Assembly (NCBI GenBank): GCA_016711345.1
Contig: JADJTD010000001.1
Span: forward strand, 434,001 to 498,000
Origin: Chloracidobacterium sp.
GTDB lineage: Bacteria > Acidobacteriota > Blastocatellia > Pyrinomonadales > Pyrinomonadaceae
DNA: 64,000 nucleotides
Reading direction: 5' to 3'
Shown: positions 1 through 7,230 of the stretch, in pieces
How the letters are laid out: each line of letters begins with the position of its first letter
How positions within the stretch are numbered: the first letter of the stretch is position 1
The notes under the pieces: model-generated
Databases searched by the model: none
Told to the model about the DNA's origin: nothing
The model's input: the letters and a program-made list of their open reading frames with translations, nothing else
Translations under genes and position numbers: made by a program

Positions 1-1138
1 AATCGCTGTACTCGAAGCGAGTCTCGTTCACCGTTTTGGAGTTTATGATCATCGTCTCTGTGAGACGTACCTCGTGCTCACGACTCGATGTCGTATATGC
101 TCGCGACGGCAATGACGTGTCGCCAATGCCCTGATTTTCCGCAGCGGAATTTGAGAAGCTGTAGCGGGCAACCAACGTATTTTTGGCGTTGATCGAATAG
201 TCGAGTCGTGGTGTGATCGAGAGTCGCTCGTTAGGCACACGCACATCCCTCCGCAGATTTACGATATCGTTTGAAGGGGTTAGTATTTGGGCGTTGATGA
301 TCGCGTTGTTGTCGATGTTGCGATTGTTGATATCAAGGGAGAAAGACGATTTGCCCTGCTTGATTGGCCCCGAAACACTGCCACCGAAAAACTTTGTCTG
401 GCTTGGTGCTCGGTTATTGGCAAAAGGATTGCGGGAATTCAGGCTTTCGTCATTAAAATTCATGAACGCCTGGCCGCGCCATTTGTCAGATCCCGGTTTT
501 GTCAAGATCTCGATGCGGCCGAATCCCAGCCTGTCGAACTCTGCCGAAAAAGGATTTTGATTAATGCGGATCTCGCGAATCGCGTCCTTGGCCGGAAGCT
601 GCCCGCCGGTGAAGCCGTCGATATAGATCTGTCCGCCGTTTGGCCCAGCAGCCGCCCCCGCCAAAGCCTGCAGTGCAGCCTGTAATTCATCCGGATCGTC
701 CGGCAAGGCTTCGAGGTCCTTGCCTTTGATAACCGTTGCATTCGCGTTATTGTCGGCATCGGTTGTTACCTTATTTTCGTTTGACACATCGACACTTTCT
801 TCGAGACCGGCAACCGTCAGCACGATAGAAAGCTCGTTGCGTTCGCCCGACGTCACCATGACTTCGGTATTGTCATAAAGCGCAAATTTTGGAGCGATTG
901 CTTTTACTGCATATTTGCCTGGAGCAAGTCCGCCGATAGAATATTCACCGCGGGCATTTGTGACAACCTGCTTCTCTTTGCCATCGGCCGCAACCGCAGT
1001 TACGGTCGCTCCGACAACTATCGCACCGAGACCATCGACAACCTGCCCGGCAATGCTGCCCGTAGCCTGCGCCAATGCGGCCCCAGTGAGAATACCCGTT
1101 ATTAAAAATAAAAATAGAACTGATCGTATGAATTTCAT
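1..1138 (-). CDS. TonB-dependent receptor, Oar-like (3' part cut by window edge)
   Basis: The N-terminal 379 codons of an outer-membrane receptor are visible; the rest lies beyond position 1. The ATG at 1138 opens a signal peptide (MKFIRSVLFLFLITG, ending near ALAQA), followed by a carboxypeptidase-regulatory-like beta-sandwich (about residues 27-105, with TGSIAGQVVDGLGA and ARGEYSIGGLAPGKYAV) and then a plug-like region (GGQIYIDGFTGGQLPAKDAI, then QNPFSAEFDRLGFGRIEI). This order is that of the Oar/carboxypeptidase-regulatory TonB receptors common in Acidobacteriota; substrate cannot be told. An AGGG stretch lies about 9 bases before the ATG. Seen: signal peptide and domains. Inferred: barrel and TonB dependence, because the C-terminus is missing. 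Confidence 0.85.
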   Translation of the reverse strand, partial: MKFIRSVLFLFLITGILTGAALAQATGSIAGQVVDGLGAIVVGATVTAVAADGKEKQVVTNARGEYSIGGLAPGKYAVKAIAPKFALYDNTEVMVTSGERNELSIVLTVAGLEESVDVSNENKVTTDADNNANATVIKGKDLEALPDDPDELQAALQALAGAAAGPNGGQIYIDGFTGGQLPAKDAIREIRINQNPFSAEFDRLGFGRIEILTKPGSDKWRGQAFMNFNDESLNSRNPFANNRAPSQTKFFGGSVSGPIKQGKSSFSLDINNRNIDNNAIINAQILTPSNDIVNLRRDVRVPNERLSITPRLDYSINAKNTLVARYSFSNSAAENQGIGDTSLPSRAYTTSSREHEVRLTETMIINSKTVNETRFEYSD

Positions 1139-1202
1139 GATTAAACCCTGTTAGAGGCACGCGGAATTAAACCCCACAATACTATTGATAATGAATCTTG
1201 AA

Positions 1203-2378
1203 TTAAAAACCAACGCCGTCGAGACCCGGAATCGTAAATCCGCCTGAAACACCCTGTCCGCGCGGACTGCCGCTTGTTGTCTGTGCCATTCTTAAGAACG
1301 GTTCGACGCCAGCGAGAAGTTTAATCGCCTTGATGCGTTCAACGTTGGCATTTTTTGTGCTTGAGAATGCGATCATGTCGCCCGCTTTAAGTTCGCCTGC
1401 AGTTATAGTAGGAAAGCGCTCGAGCATGTCATCGACACTGCCGCCTCTACCTCCGCCAGGACCGCGTCCCGCTCCTGGAGGCTGAGCTTGTCCGTTCGCT
1501 GCAGGTGCAGTTCCCTGCTGCGGAGTTGCTCCGACTGGCCTAACTCCACCGCCGCCCATCATAAATCCGGCCATTCGCTCAGCCTGTTCCGCAGGAAACC
1601 GCTTTACGACCGAAGTTTCCGTCACAATAACGGTCACGTCTTTGCCTGTCTGTAGATTTTTAATGACAACCTCATTTTTTGTGGCGTCAACCGACTTAAC
1701 CGTCCCCGCAATCGTCTGAAATGCACCCGTCAATATTTCTTCTGCCGCAAAACTCAGTCCATCTGTGCTGCGGTCACCAAGGGCTCGGATCTCATCGCCG
1801 ACTTTTACATCGGCGAGCGAACTTTTCGCGGCTTCATCATAACGTACAGAGTCCTGTGCGTAGCGTAAAAACTTCGCGTTATCTTTGGGGGTCAGCATCA
1901 GTTTTGTGCTACTCATCATGCTGCGCATCTCGACGTTTATCTGATTCGTTTGCAGATCAACCGAAATCACGCGTCCCTTTATCCCGCGTTTGAGCCAGGC
2001 GTCGTTTATCTTGGCGTCCTTTGCCGCTATATCGGTTTGGGTCACAAAATACACGGTGCGGGCATCCATCGACTTGCCATCCGCCGAAGGAAGGGCCGAG
2101 ACAGTGACTTTGTCGCCAACAACAATGTCAGTTACGACTCCGGGCATTGCCGTCGCCAAACTGAAGTTCTCAGCCGATGCCCGCTTGTATGCCGTTTTTT
2201 CCGTAAGCATAACTTCGGTCTGCCCAGATTTAGTTTTGATTACTATCGATCTCGTGCTGATCGCGGCTACATCGCCTGCAAAATAGACCGGTTTGACAGC
2301 CACCGCAGAGGTTTGTCCATAGACAATGCCAAAGGCGCCGAATATTAAAAGAACTGCTGCAATTTTATTAATACGCAT
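1203..2378 (-). CDS. Secreted DUF5666-type repeat protein
   Basis: A 391-residue exported protein with signal peptide (MRINKIAAVLLIFGAFGIVYG). It contains three or four small beta-rich modules of the DUF5666 kind, recognisable by lines such as GDVAAISTRSIVIKTKSGQT (about 35), KGRVISVDLQTNQINVEM (about 135) and AGTVKSVDATKNEVVIKN (about 225), each followed by a VGDKV/VGDEI element. A Gly/Pro/Gln-rich low-complexity linker (about 275-310) precedes the last module. Function is unknown in the family; periplasmic or surface location is inferred. It lies 64 bases downstream of the receptor start on the same strand, so it may be transcribed before it. Confidence 0.7.
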   Translation of the reverse strand: MRINKIAAVLLIFGAFGIVYGQTSAVAVKPVYFAGDVAAISTRSIVIKTKSGQTEVMLTEKTAYKRASAENFSLATAMPGVVTDIVVGDKVTVSALPSADGKSMDARTVYFVTQTDIAAKDAKINDAWLKRGIKGRVISVDLQTNQINVEMRSMMSSTKLMLTPKDNAKFLRYAQDSVRYDEAAKSSLADVKVGDEIRALGDRSTDGLSFAAEEILTGAFQTIAGTVKSVDATKNEVVIKNLQTGKDVTVIVTETSVVKRFPAEQAERMAGFMMGGGGVRPVGATPQQGTAPAANGQAQPPGAGRGPGGGRGGSVDDMLERFPTITAGELKAGDMIAFSSTKNANVERIKAIKLLAGVEPFLRMAQTTSGSPRGQGVSGGFTIPGLDGVGF

Positions 2379-2506
2379 TTTATTTACGGGATCCTATAAA
2401 AAATAATACGCCCCTCGACGATCAAGGCTGCGTTCACTGATGATTAAGACGCATTTTTTACCGGCAAAGTTCGATTATAAGTGTAAAGAATTGTAAAGAT
2501 ACAAGA

Positions 2507-3475
2507 TCATGGTGTTGTCCATTTCGGGGCCGTTCGGCCCGTAAGGATCAAGCCGATACCGACTGTAAACACCGCAAAAAGAGCAAAGAGCCAAATATAC
2601 GGGATCGAAAGAAGCATCGTCCAAATCAAAACACCGATCAGAATAGCCAGCGTTTCTGAACGATTACTCTCAGAAAGTACGTATTTTTGAAAGAGCTTTC
2701 CGGCACTCACCTGTAATGCGACGCGACCAAAAACATAGCCAAGAAGGAGCATCAGCGCTCCCATCAGTCCAAGAGTCGCACTCAAATAATTAGGGAGAAC
2801 GATCGCGCCTCCTATTATCAAGCCCGCAACGAGTATAAAAGTTGCCGTACCGAGAGCACACACTTTTAGAGCCGACAATTGTATCCTAGCGACCGCACGG
2901 CCAACGGCTCCCGGAGCAATGGTTGTCATAAACACTGAAATGATGAACCAAAAAAGGCCTAAAACGAGCCGCTGAGCCAGAAAGCCTACCGAAAAACTGG
3001 GGCTTAATATCTGCGTCGGATTTTGTCCAAAGTTACGCAATTCTTCCTCAAACACTCCAAAGCTGACCGTCTCCTTTCCAGGCTCGCGGAGCGGATTTTC
3101 GCTTTCGGGCTTGTAAGCTCCACCAAAGACTATGATGTCGCCGCCTACGTATGCGTCCTTCTCCTGAATAACATTGCCGCCGATCGTCGCTACGTCCCCT
3201 TCGATACGGCCCTTGATGATTACATCGCCGCCGACTGCAAGCACGCCTTTTGCCTGCTTGTTGACGATCACCGATTTGCCGATGACATAGACTTCCTGTT
3301 CAGGTGCGTCATTTACGGTCACCGTCTTGTCGTCATCCGAGACCGAAATCTCGGGATGAGCAAGAACAGCGATGCCGCACAACTGGATCAGACACACAAG
3401 TAAAAGTAAAAGCAAATGCATTTGCCCTTTTCGCGCTGGCTGTAGACGCAAAACGGGTTCAAAAACCTCCGCCAT
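2507..3475 (-). CDS. Bactofilin-like / polymer-forming beta-repeat protein with C-terminal membrane helices
   Basis: After a hydrophobic N-terminus (HLLLLLLVCLIQLCGIAVLA) comes a short right-handed beta-helix-like stretch with repeated VIGKSVIVNKQAKGVLAVGG, GDVATIGGNV and GGDIIVFGGA units, as in the polymer-forming (DUF583/bactofilin-like) domain. The C-terminal half holds four or more predicted membrane helices. The frame opens at a GTG at 3526; I prefer the ATG at 3475 because it keeps Arg/Lys residues before the hydrophobic segment, but an ATG at 3421 is also possible. Last gene of the ECF sigma operon, 74 bases after the anti-sigma gene (or 23 with the GTG). Likely an envelope protein; role unknown. 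Confidence 0.65.
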   Translation of the reverse strand: MAEVFEPVLRLQPARKGQMHLLLLLLVCLIQLCGIAVLAHPEISVSDDDKTVTVNDAPEQEVYVIGKSVIVNKQAKGVLAVGGDVIIKGRIEGDVATIGGNVIQEKDAYVGGDIIVFGGAYKPESENPLREPGKETVSFGVFEEELRNFGQNPTQILSPSFSVGFLAQRLVLGLFWFIISVFMTTIAPGAVGRAVARIQLSALKVCALGTATFILVAGLIIGGAIVLPNYLSATLGLMGALMLLLGYVFGRVALQVSAGKLFQKYVLSESNRSETLAILIGVLIWTMLLSIPYIWLFALFAVFTVGIGLILTGRTAPKWTTP

Positions 3476-3549
3476 ACCGTGTGTAAAATGCGGACGGTAA
3501 GATGCTGTTTCAGATGAGAATTTCACTTTTACTAACTACGGCCGGAAAA

Positions 3550-4119
3550 CTACTGTGCACGAAGCAATCGTAGTGCTCTTCGCGAGGCAAGCATCAAACA
3601 GGCAAATATAGCGGCAGTCAATATCAACCCAATTACCAGATCGAATCGAAACTGCACCGCAAATGACCGCACGACGATCGCCAAACCTAAAAATATCGAA
3701 TAGACAAGATGCCCAAAGAAACTGCCAACCGCCGCAACCTGCTCCGCGGCAACTGCGAGGCCGTTAAATATTTTGCCGGCATCCGAGCCTAACGCGAAAA
3801 GAGCAAACAAAAATAATCCTGCGCAAATAAACAAGGCATTGAACCGCTCACGCGGTCGGCGAAGTCCGGCGACGGTGCTTTCTGCATTTGCAACTATTGT
3901 TTTTGTAAAATCCGCCGGCAGAGCAATGACGTCCTCGCCTTTAAGTCCGGCATCCAGTTCGCATAGAAACTGTTTTTGCTGATTAAGTTCTTCGGAGCAG
4001 GCTTCGCATGCCGCAAAATGAGCATCGAGTTCGATCTCACGCGTGAAGGTAAGTTCGCCGTCAATATACGCTGCGATCTCATCCAATGGACATTCAAAAT
4101 TGTTCGTCTTCAATTTCAT
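3550..4119 (-). CDS. Zinc-finger anti-sigma factor, membrane-bound
   Basis: This 189-residue protein has an N-terminal zf-HC2 domain with the zinc-binding pattern HFAACEACSEEL (His34, Cys38, Cys41), the ZAS fold that binds region 4 or 2 of group IV sigma factors. Two hydrophobic segments (about 93-112 and 125-150) and a third near the C-terminus (about 160-178) place it in the inner membrane. It is the third gene after the sigma factor, separated by a DUF4870 gene and 6 bases. Inferred role: holding the ECF sigma factor at the membrane until an envelope signal arrives. Confidence 0.8.
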   Translation of the reverse strand: MKLKTNNFECPLDEIAAYIDGELTFTREIELDAHFAACEACSEELNQQKQFLCELDAGLKGEDVIALPADFTKTIVANAESTVAGLRRPRERFNALFICAGLFLFALFALGSDAGKIFNGLAVAAEQVAAVGSFFGHLVYSIFLGLAIVVRSFAVQFRFDLVIGLILTAAIFACLMLASRRALRLLRAQ

Positions 4120-4125
4120 CCTGCT

Positions 4126-4503
4126 CTACTTAAGAAACTTGATCGTCAAAGGATAATCCCACAGTTCGCCGTTATTAGCCTTAACGCCGCCAATGATCGG
4201 AAATATAACTGCCAACAGCCAAACAACCGCACCAGTTAAAAACCCGACCAGAACGAACATCAAAACAAAACTCACGATGCCGTAGATCGTTGATGAGATC
4301 ATCCAATTTGTGACCATCTTGCCATGAGCATCAAGTGCAGGCGTCTTGTCCTTTTGCGTTTGCCAAAGAATTATTGGCAAAACGATCCCAAGCGGAAAAA
4401 CAATTGCGAATGCCAAGCCGGACAGATGTAGAAACATTCCCATCTGTTTTTGGTCAGGTGTTACAAGTGCCGCAGATTGGTTGTACTGCATTTCGAAACC
4501 CAT
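4126..4503 (-). CDS. DUF4870 domain membrane protein
   Basis: A 125-residue protein with the DUF4870 (Tic20-like) layout: a helix starting GMFLHLSGLAFAIVFPLGIV, a central amphipathic part (DAHGKMVTNWMISSTIYGIV) and two more membrane helices ending in a short tail with WDYPLTIKFL, which is typical of the family. Molecular function is not known. It lies between the ECF sigma gene (2-base gap) and the anti-sigma gene (6-base gap), so it is almost certainly co-transcribed and may take part in signal sensing or be a regulon member. Confidence 0.75.
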   Translation of the reverse strand: MGFEMQYNQSAALVTPDQKQMGMFLHLSGLAFAIVFPLGIVLPIILWQTQKDKTPALDAHGKMVTNWMISSTIYGIVSFVLMFVLVGFLTGAVVWLLAVIFPIIGGVKANNGELWDYPLTIKFLK

Positions 4504-4505
4504 AT

Positions 4506-5111
4506 TTATACTCCTGTAAATCCTCTTTCGATAAACATTTCGCGCATCATCTCGCGTGCCCGGAATAAGCGATTTTTCACCGTGCCTAATGGCAAGTCTG
4601 TGATATCCGCTATCTCGTCATAGCTAAGGTCACGCGCGTGTCTGAGCAATATCAGATCGCGATATGCCGGAGGCAGGCATTTGACGACAGAATCGATTTC
4701 GTTTCGCCACTCGGCACGCTCGTGATCCTGTTCGGGCGAAGGTCCGCTGCTTTCGATTTGTAACTGATATGTGCCGTCGGAATTTTCGGCTTCGAGACTT
4801 TGTGGGGTGACAGGATTTCGCCGCATATGATCGATCGCAGCGTTATGTGCAATGCGGTAAAGCCACGTCGAAAATTTATATTCAGGACTGTATTTATGGA
4901 GCGAATTGTAAACCTTAATGAAGACTTCCTGAGTGACGTCGAGCGACGATTCGTAATTGCCAAGCATTCGAAAAACGTATCCCGTAATCGGACGCTGGTA
5001 TCGTCGAACGAGCTCCTCAAACCCGTCAGCACGGCCATTAATCGCATCAACGATCAGCTCACCATCGGTAAGTTTCCGCGCTGTCTCGATTGCTATCGCC
5101 TGTATCGACAT
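4506..5111 (-). CDS. RNA polymerase sigma factor, ECF (RpoE-like) group
   Basis: The 201-residue protein has sigma region 2 (about 25-95, with DVTQEVFIKVYNSL and FSTWLYRIAHNAAIDHMRR) and region 4 (about 140-192, with LSYDEIADITDLPLGTVKNR), joined by a Ser/Glu-rich linker; regions 1 and 3 are missing, as in ECF factors. It directs RNA polymerase to a small regulon, presumably envelope-related. It heads the operon sigma - DUF4870 - zf-HC2 anti-sigma - bactofilin-like. The 126 bases upstream to the next gene should hold the (probably self-activated) promoter; I could not assign its -35/-10 boxes. Confidence 0.88.
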   Translation of the reverse strand: MSIQAIAIETARKLTDGELIVDAINGRADGFEELVRRYQRPITGYVFRMLGNYESSLDVTQEVFIKVYNSLHKYSPEYKFSTWLYRIAHNAAIDHMRRNPVTPQSLEAENSDGTYQLQIESSGPSPEQDHERAEWRNEIDSVVKCLPPAYRDLILLRHARDLSYDEIADITDLPLGTVKNRLFRAREMMREMFIERGFTGV

Positions 5112-5237
5112 CGTTGCAAGTTACTACGGTATTTTGCTGGAAATTGTTTCAAACTGCAACGGCAGAAAAGTGACAGGTTACAGGTGACGATTTGATGTCA
5201 GGCACTTGTTCCTTAACACCCGCATATTGTCACCAGA

Positions 5238-6173
5238 TTATCTAAATCCCAGAGCAGCCAGACCGGCCGGAGCGGCAAGGTCGTCGAACTGAAGGCCGCC
5301 GCCCGGCAGACTCAACCCGACGTCTTCAGGCGACAGTACATTTAACGCTCTGCCGAGCGCTTCGGAAGCGATGGTCTGCACTTTTCCCGGCATAAGATCT
5401 TTGCCGATCACCAGAAGTTTCTGCAAAAGTGAGTTTCCGTTCTCGCCACCGAAACGATCGTTATAAAACATCAATAGGCGATAGATCTCATCGTCGATCT
5501 CATTAGACGTGCAGGTAACAGAGCGAACAACCGCAGGTTCGCCTGAGCGAAGCAGCAAGCCGGTAAATCCATCGTTAGTAGTACTTATTAGAAGCGAATC
5601 GGTCTTGTCAGAGTTGTCCGCCAGCCAATTTGCTTCACCTACAGCACGCGGCAAAATCAGCCCAGCTTTCCAGCCGAGGCCTTCGAACTGCGTTTCATAT
5701 TCGTCAATGACCGAAAGCGTTACGGCGGTCGCAAAATAACGTGATCGCCCGCTAGCGTCCGGGGATATTTTTTCCTTTGCAAGCCTTAGGGCAGATGCAG
5801 GGGCCCCGAAATTCTGTTCCGCTTTCCAGTTGAGGACCTCTTCCGCTTCCTGTCGCGAAGCAGGTTCGCTGTCGAGAACGAGGATCGCTGTGCGGGCTGT
5901 GCCGCTCGGCAAAGCAACCGACCAACGTTTTTGGCTTAGCATTCCGGCACTTTCTGCGGCTTCGCGAAGATATGATGAAAACTCAAACCCGTTTGAGATA
6001 TTCTTTTCGAGGAAATTAGGTTTTACGAGTCCGGTCGGCAGATCGACGGTCGCGGCCTGGCGGATCGCGAACGAACCACGCCCTTGTCCCTGAAGTGACA
6101 CTGCAGTAATGCGGTTCTCCTCGATTCCCAGAGCGGAATTGGGATAATTTGGTGTTGTTAATGCTGAGAACAT
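5238..6173 (-). CDS. PilM-like actin-fold pilus assembly protein
   Basis: The 311-residue soluble protein begins with a GIEENRITAVSLQGQGRGSF strand pattern typical of actin-like ATPases and has a second such subdomain starting LLISTTNDGFTGLLLRSGEP (about 195). Size and position at the end of a secretin-prepilin operon suggest a PilM relative, the cytoplasmic protein linking the inner-membrane pilus complex; the match is by layout rather than strong motif. It follows the second prepilin gene by 10 bases. No PilN, PilO, ATPase or platform genes are in the window. Confidence 0.6.
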   Translation of the reverse strand: MFSALTTPNYPNSALGIEENRITAVSLQGQGRGSFAIRQAATVDLPTGLVKPNFLEKNISNGFEFSSYLREAAESAGMLSQKRWSVALPSGTARTAILVLDSEPASRQEAEEVLNWKAEQNFGAPASALRLAKEKISPDASGRSRYFATAVTLSVIDEYETQFEGLGWKAGLILPRAVGEANWLADNSDKTDSLLISTTNDGFTGLLLRSGEPAVVRSVTCTSNEIDDEIYRLLMFYNDRFGGENGNSLLQKLLVIGKDLMPGKVQTIASEALGRALNVLSPEDVGLSLPGGGLQFDDLAAPAGLAALGFR

Positions 6174-6183
6174 CTTTTGTTAA

Positions 6184-6606
6184 TTAATACTCGGAATAGG
6201 GAACACCGTTACTATCTACACCGTCCGCGAGGCTTTTCACATCCTTTAACCCCGATTCGGCTTCCGTAGAATTTGGGTCTTCGCCCTGAATCTCGCTCCA
6301 GTCGGTCTCGTCACGGATCGGGTCGATTGGCTTTTCACGGAGGTATTTTGCCCCAACAAGATCTTCAACGCTCTTTGGCATTTTTCCTTTATCGGCGGTG
6401 TACTGGTCGATTGCCCGACGTATTTGCCATAGATTTTCTTTGAGAACAACTTCCCTGGCCTGCCGCACACTCCGCTCGTAGGTTGGGATCGCAACCGACA
6501 AAAGGATGATCATAATGAACATCGCGATCATCAATTCGAGCAGCGAAAACCCCTTCTGAGACTTCGCACTCCGCACTCCGCACTCCGCACTAATCTTACC
6601 AGTCAC
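6184..6606 (-). CDS. Prepilin-like protein, GspG/PilE type
   Basis: A 140-residue protein with a prepilin cleavage site and helix (KG/FSLLELMIAMFIMIILL, Glu at +5) and the type II pseudopilin pattern LWQIRRAIDQYTADKGKMP, LVGAKYLREKPIDPIRD. It should be processed by a prepilin peptidase and built into a pilus or pseudopilus. The frame opens with a GTG at 6606 that overlaps the upstream prepilin by 11 bases, giving a 19-residue leader; a GTG at 6576 would give a more usual 9-residue leader. The extra leader codes for SAECGVRSAKS and is made of a short GTGCGGA repeat (6560-6591). Confidence 0.85.
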   Translation of the reverse strand: MTGKISAECGVRSAKSQKGFSLLELMIAMFIMIILLSVAIPTYERSVRQAREVVLKENLWQIRRAIDQYTADKGKMPKSVEDLVGAKYLREKPIDPIRDETDWSEIQGEDPNSTEAESGLKDVKSLADGVDSNGVPYSEY

Positions 6607-7225
6607 TATATTTCTCCCCGTTTAGAGCTTCACCTTTAGCCGTTGTCCTGACATCGAACACATTGACATCATCCCAGCTGTCCGAATCGACATCCTGATA
6701 AGACGAACGCAGTTTCCATTCTTTCTCGCCCGTCATCGGGTCAATAGGAATTTCACGCAGATAGACCTTTTTGACCTCTTTGTCCTGATTGATCTCAGTT
6801 GCCTGCGGCGAGTTGTCGTTCAGTCCGCTGCCGCCCGCCAAATTTGGAGCACGCGATTTGACTCGAACGCCTTTGACCAAAATTTCAAGCGAAGGCGGAT
6901 ATCGGTCAAGATTGTCAATGCCAAATATCTTGCAGTCGTCTATATAAACACGGCTTCGCGGATCGGCCGCCGCCCCTTGATTCCCTATCGTAGGATTTGA
7001 TGTCGTTGAAGAACCCTGAGCACAGGCTCCGTAGGTATCCCGCTTGAATTCATCGATCGCACTGCGGATTTCACGCAACGTTTCGCGCAGCCTCTGTTCC
7101 TTCTGCCGCGTAACGGCATTCTGTGCCATCGGGAGCGTGCCCATCACTAGGATCGACAGTACCGCGAGCGTGCAAACAAGCTCGAGCAAACTGTATCCAA
7201 GATCATTTTGTTCGGCTCTCTTCAC
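6596..7225 (-). CDS. Prepilin-like protein with type IV N-methylation signal
   Basis: The 209-residue protein has a cleavage site LG/YSLLELVCTLAVLSILVMG near residue 10 and a following amphipathic helix (LRETLREIRSAIDEFKRDTY), so it is a second (pseudo)pilin. The rest contains the common end pattern YLREIPIDPMTGEKEWKLRS, close to the GspG family. It lies between the secretin (5-base gap) and the GspG-like gene (11-base overlap). Inferred to act in the same pilus/secretion machine; major or minor status unknown. Confidence 0.82.
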   Translation of the reverse strand: MKRAEQNDLGYSLLELVCTLAVLSILVMGTLPMAQNAVTRQKEQRLRETLREIRSAIDEFKRDTYGACAQGSSTTSNPTIGNQGAAADPRSRVYIDDCKIFGIDNLDRYPPSLEILVKGVRVKSRAPNLAGGSGLNDNSPQATEINQDKEVKKVYLREIPIDPMTGEKEWKLRSSYQDVDSDSWDDVNVFDVRTTAKGEALNGEKYSDW

Positions 7226-7230
7226 TAATT

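Noticed and set aside
213..685. Two overlapping plus-strand frames opposite the TonB receptor
   Set aside because: The minus strand reads an uninterrupted receptor with signal peptide and known domains; the plus frames have no domain or ribosome site.
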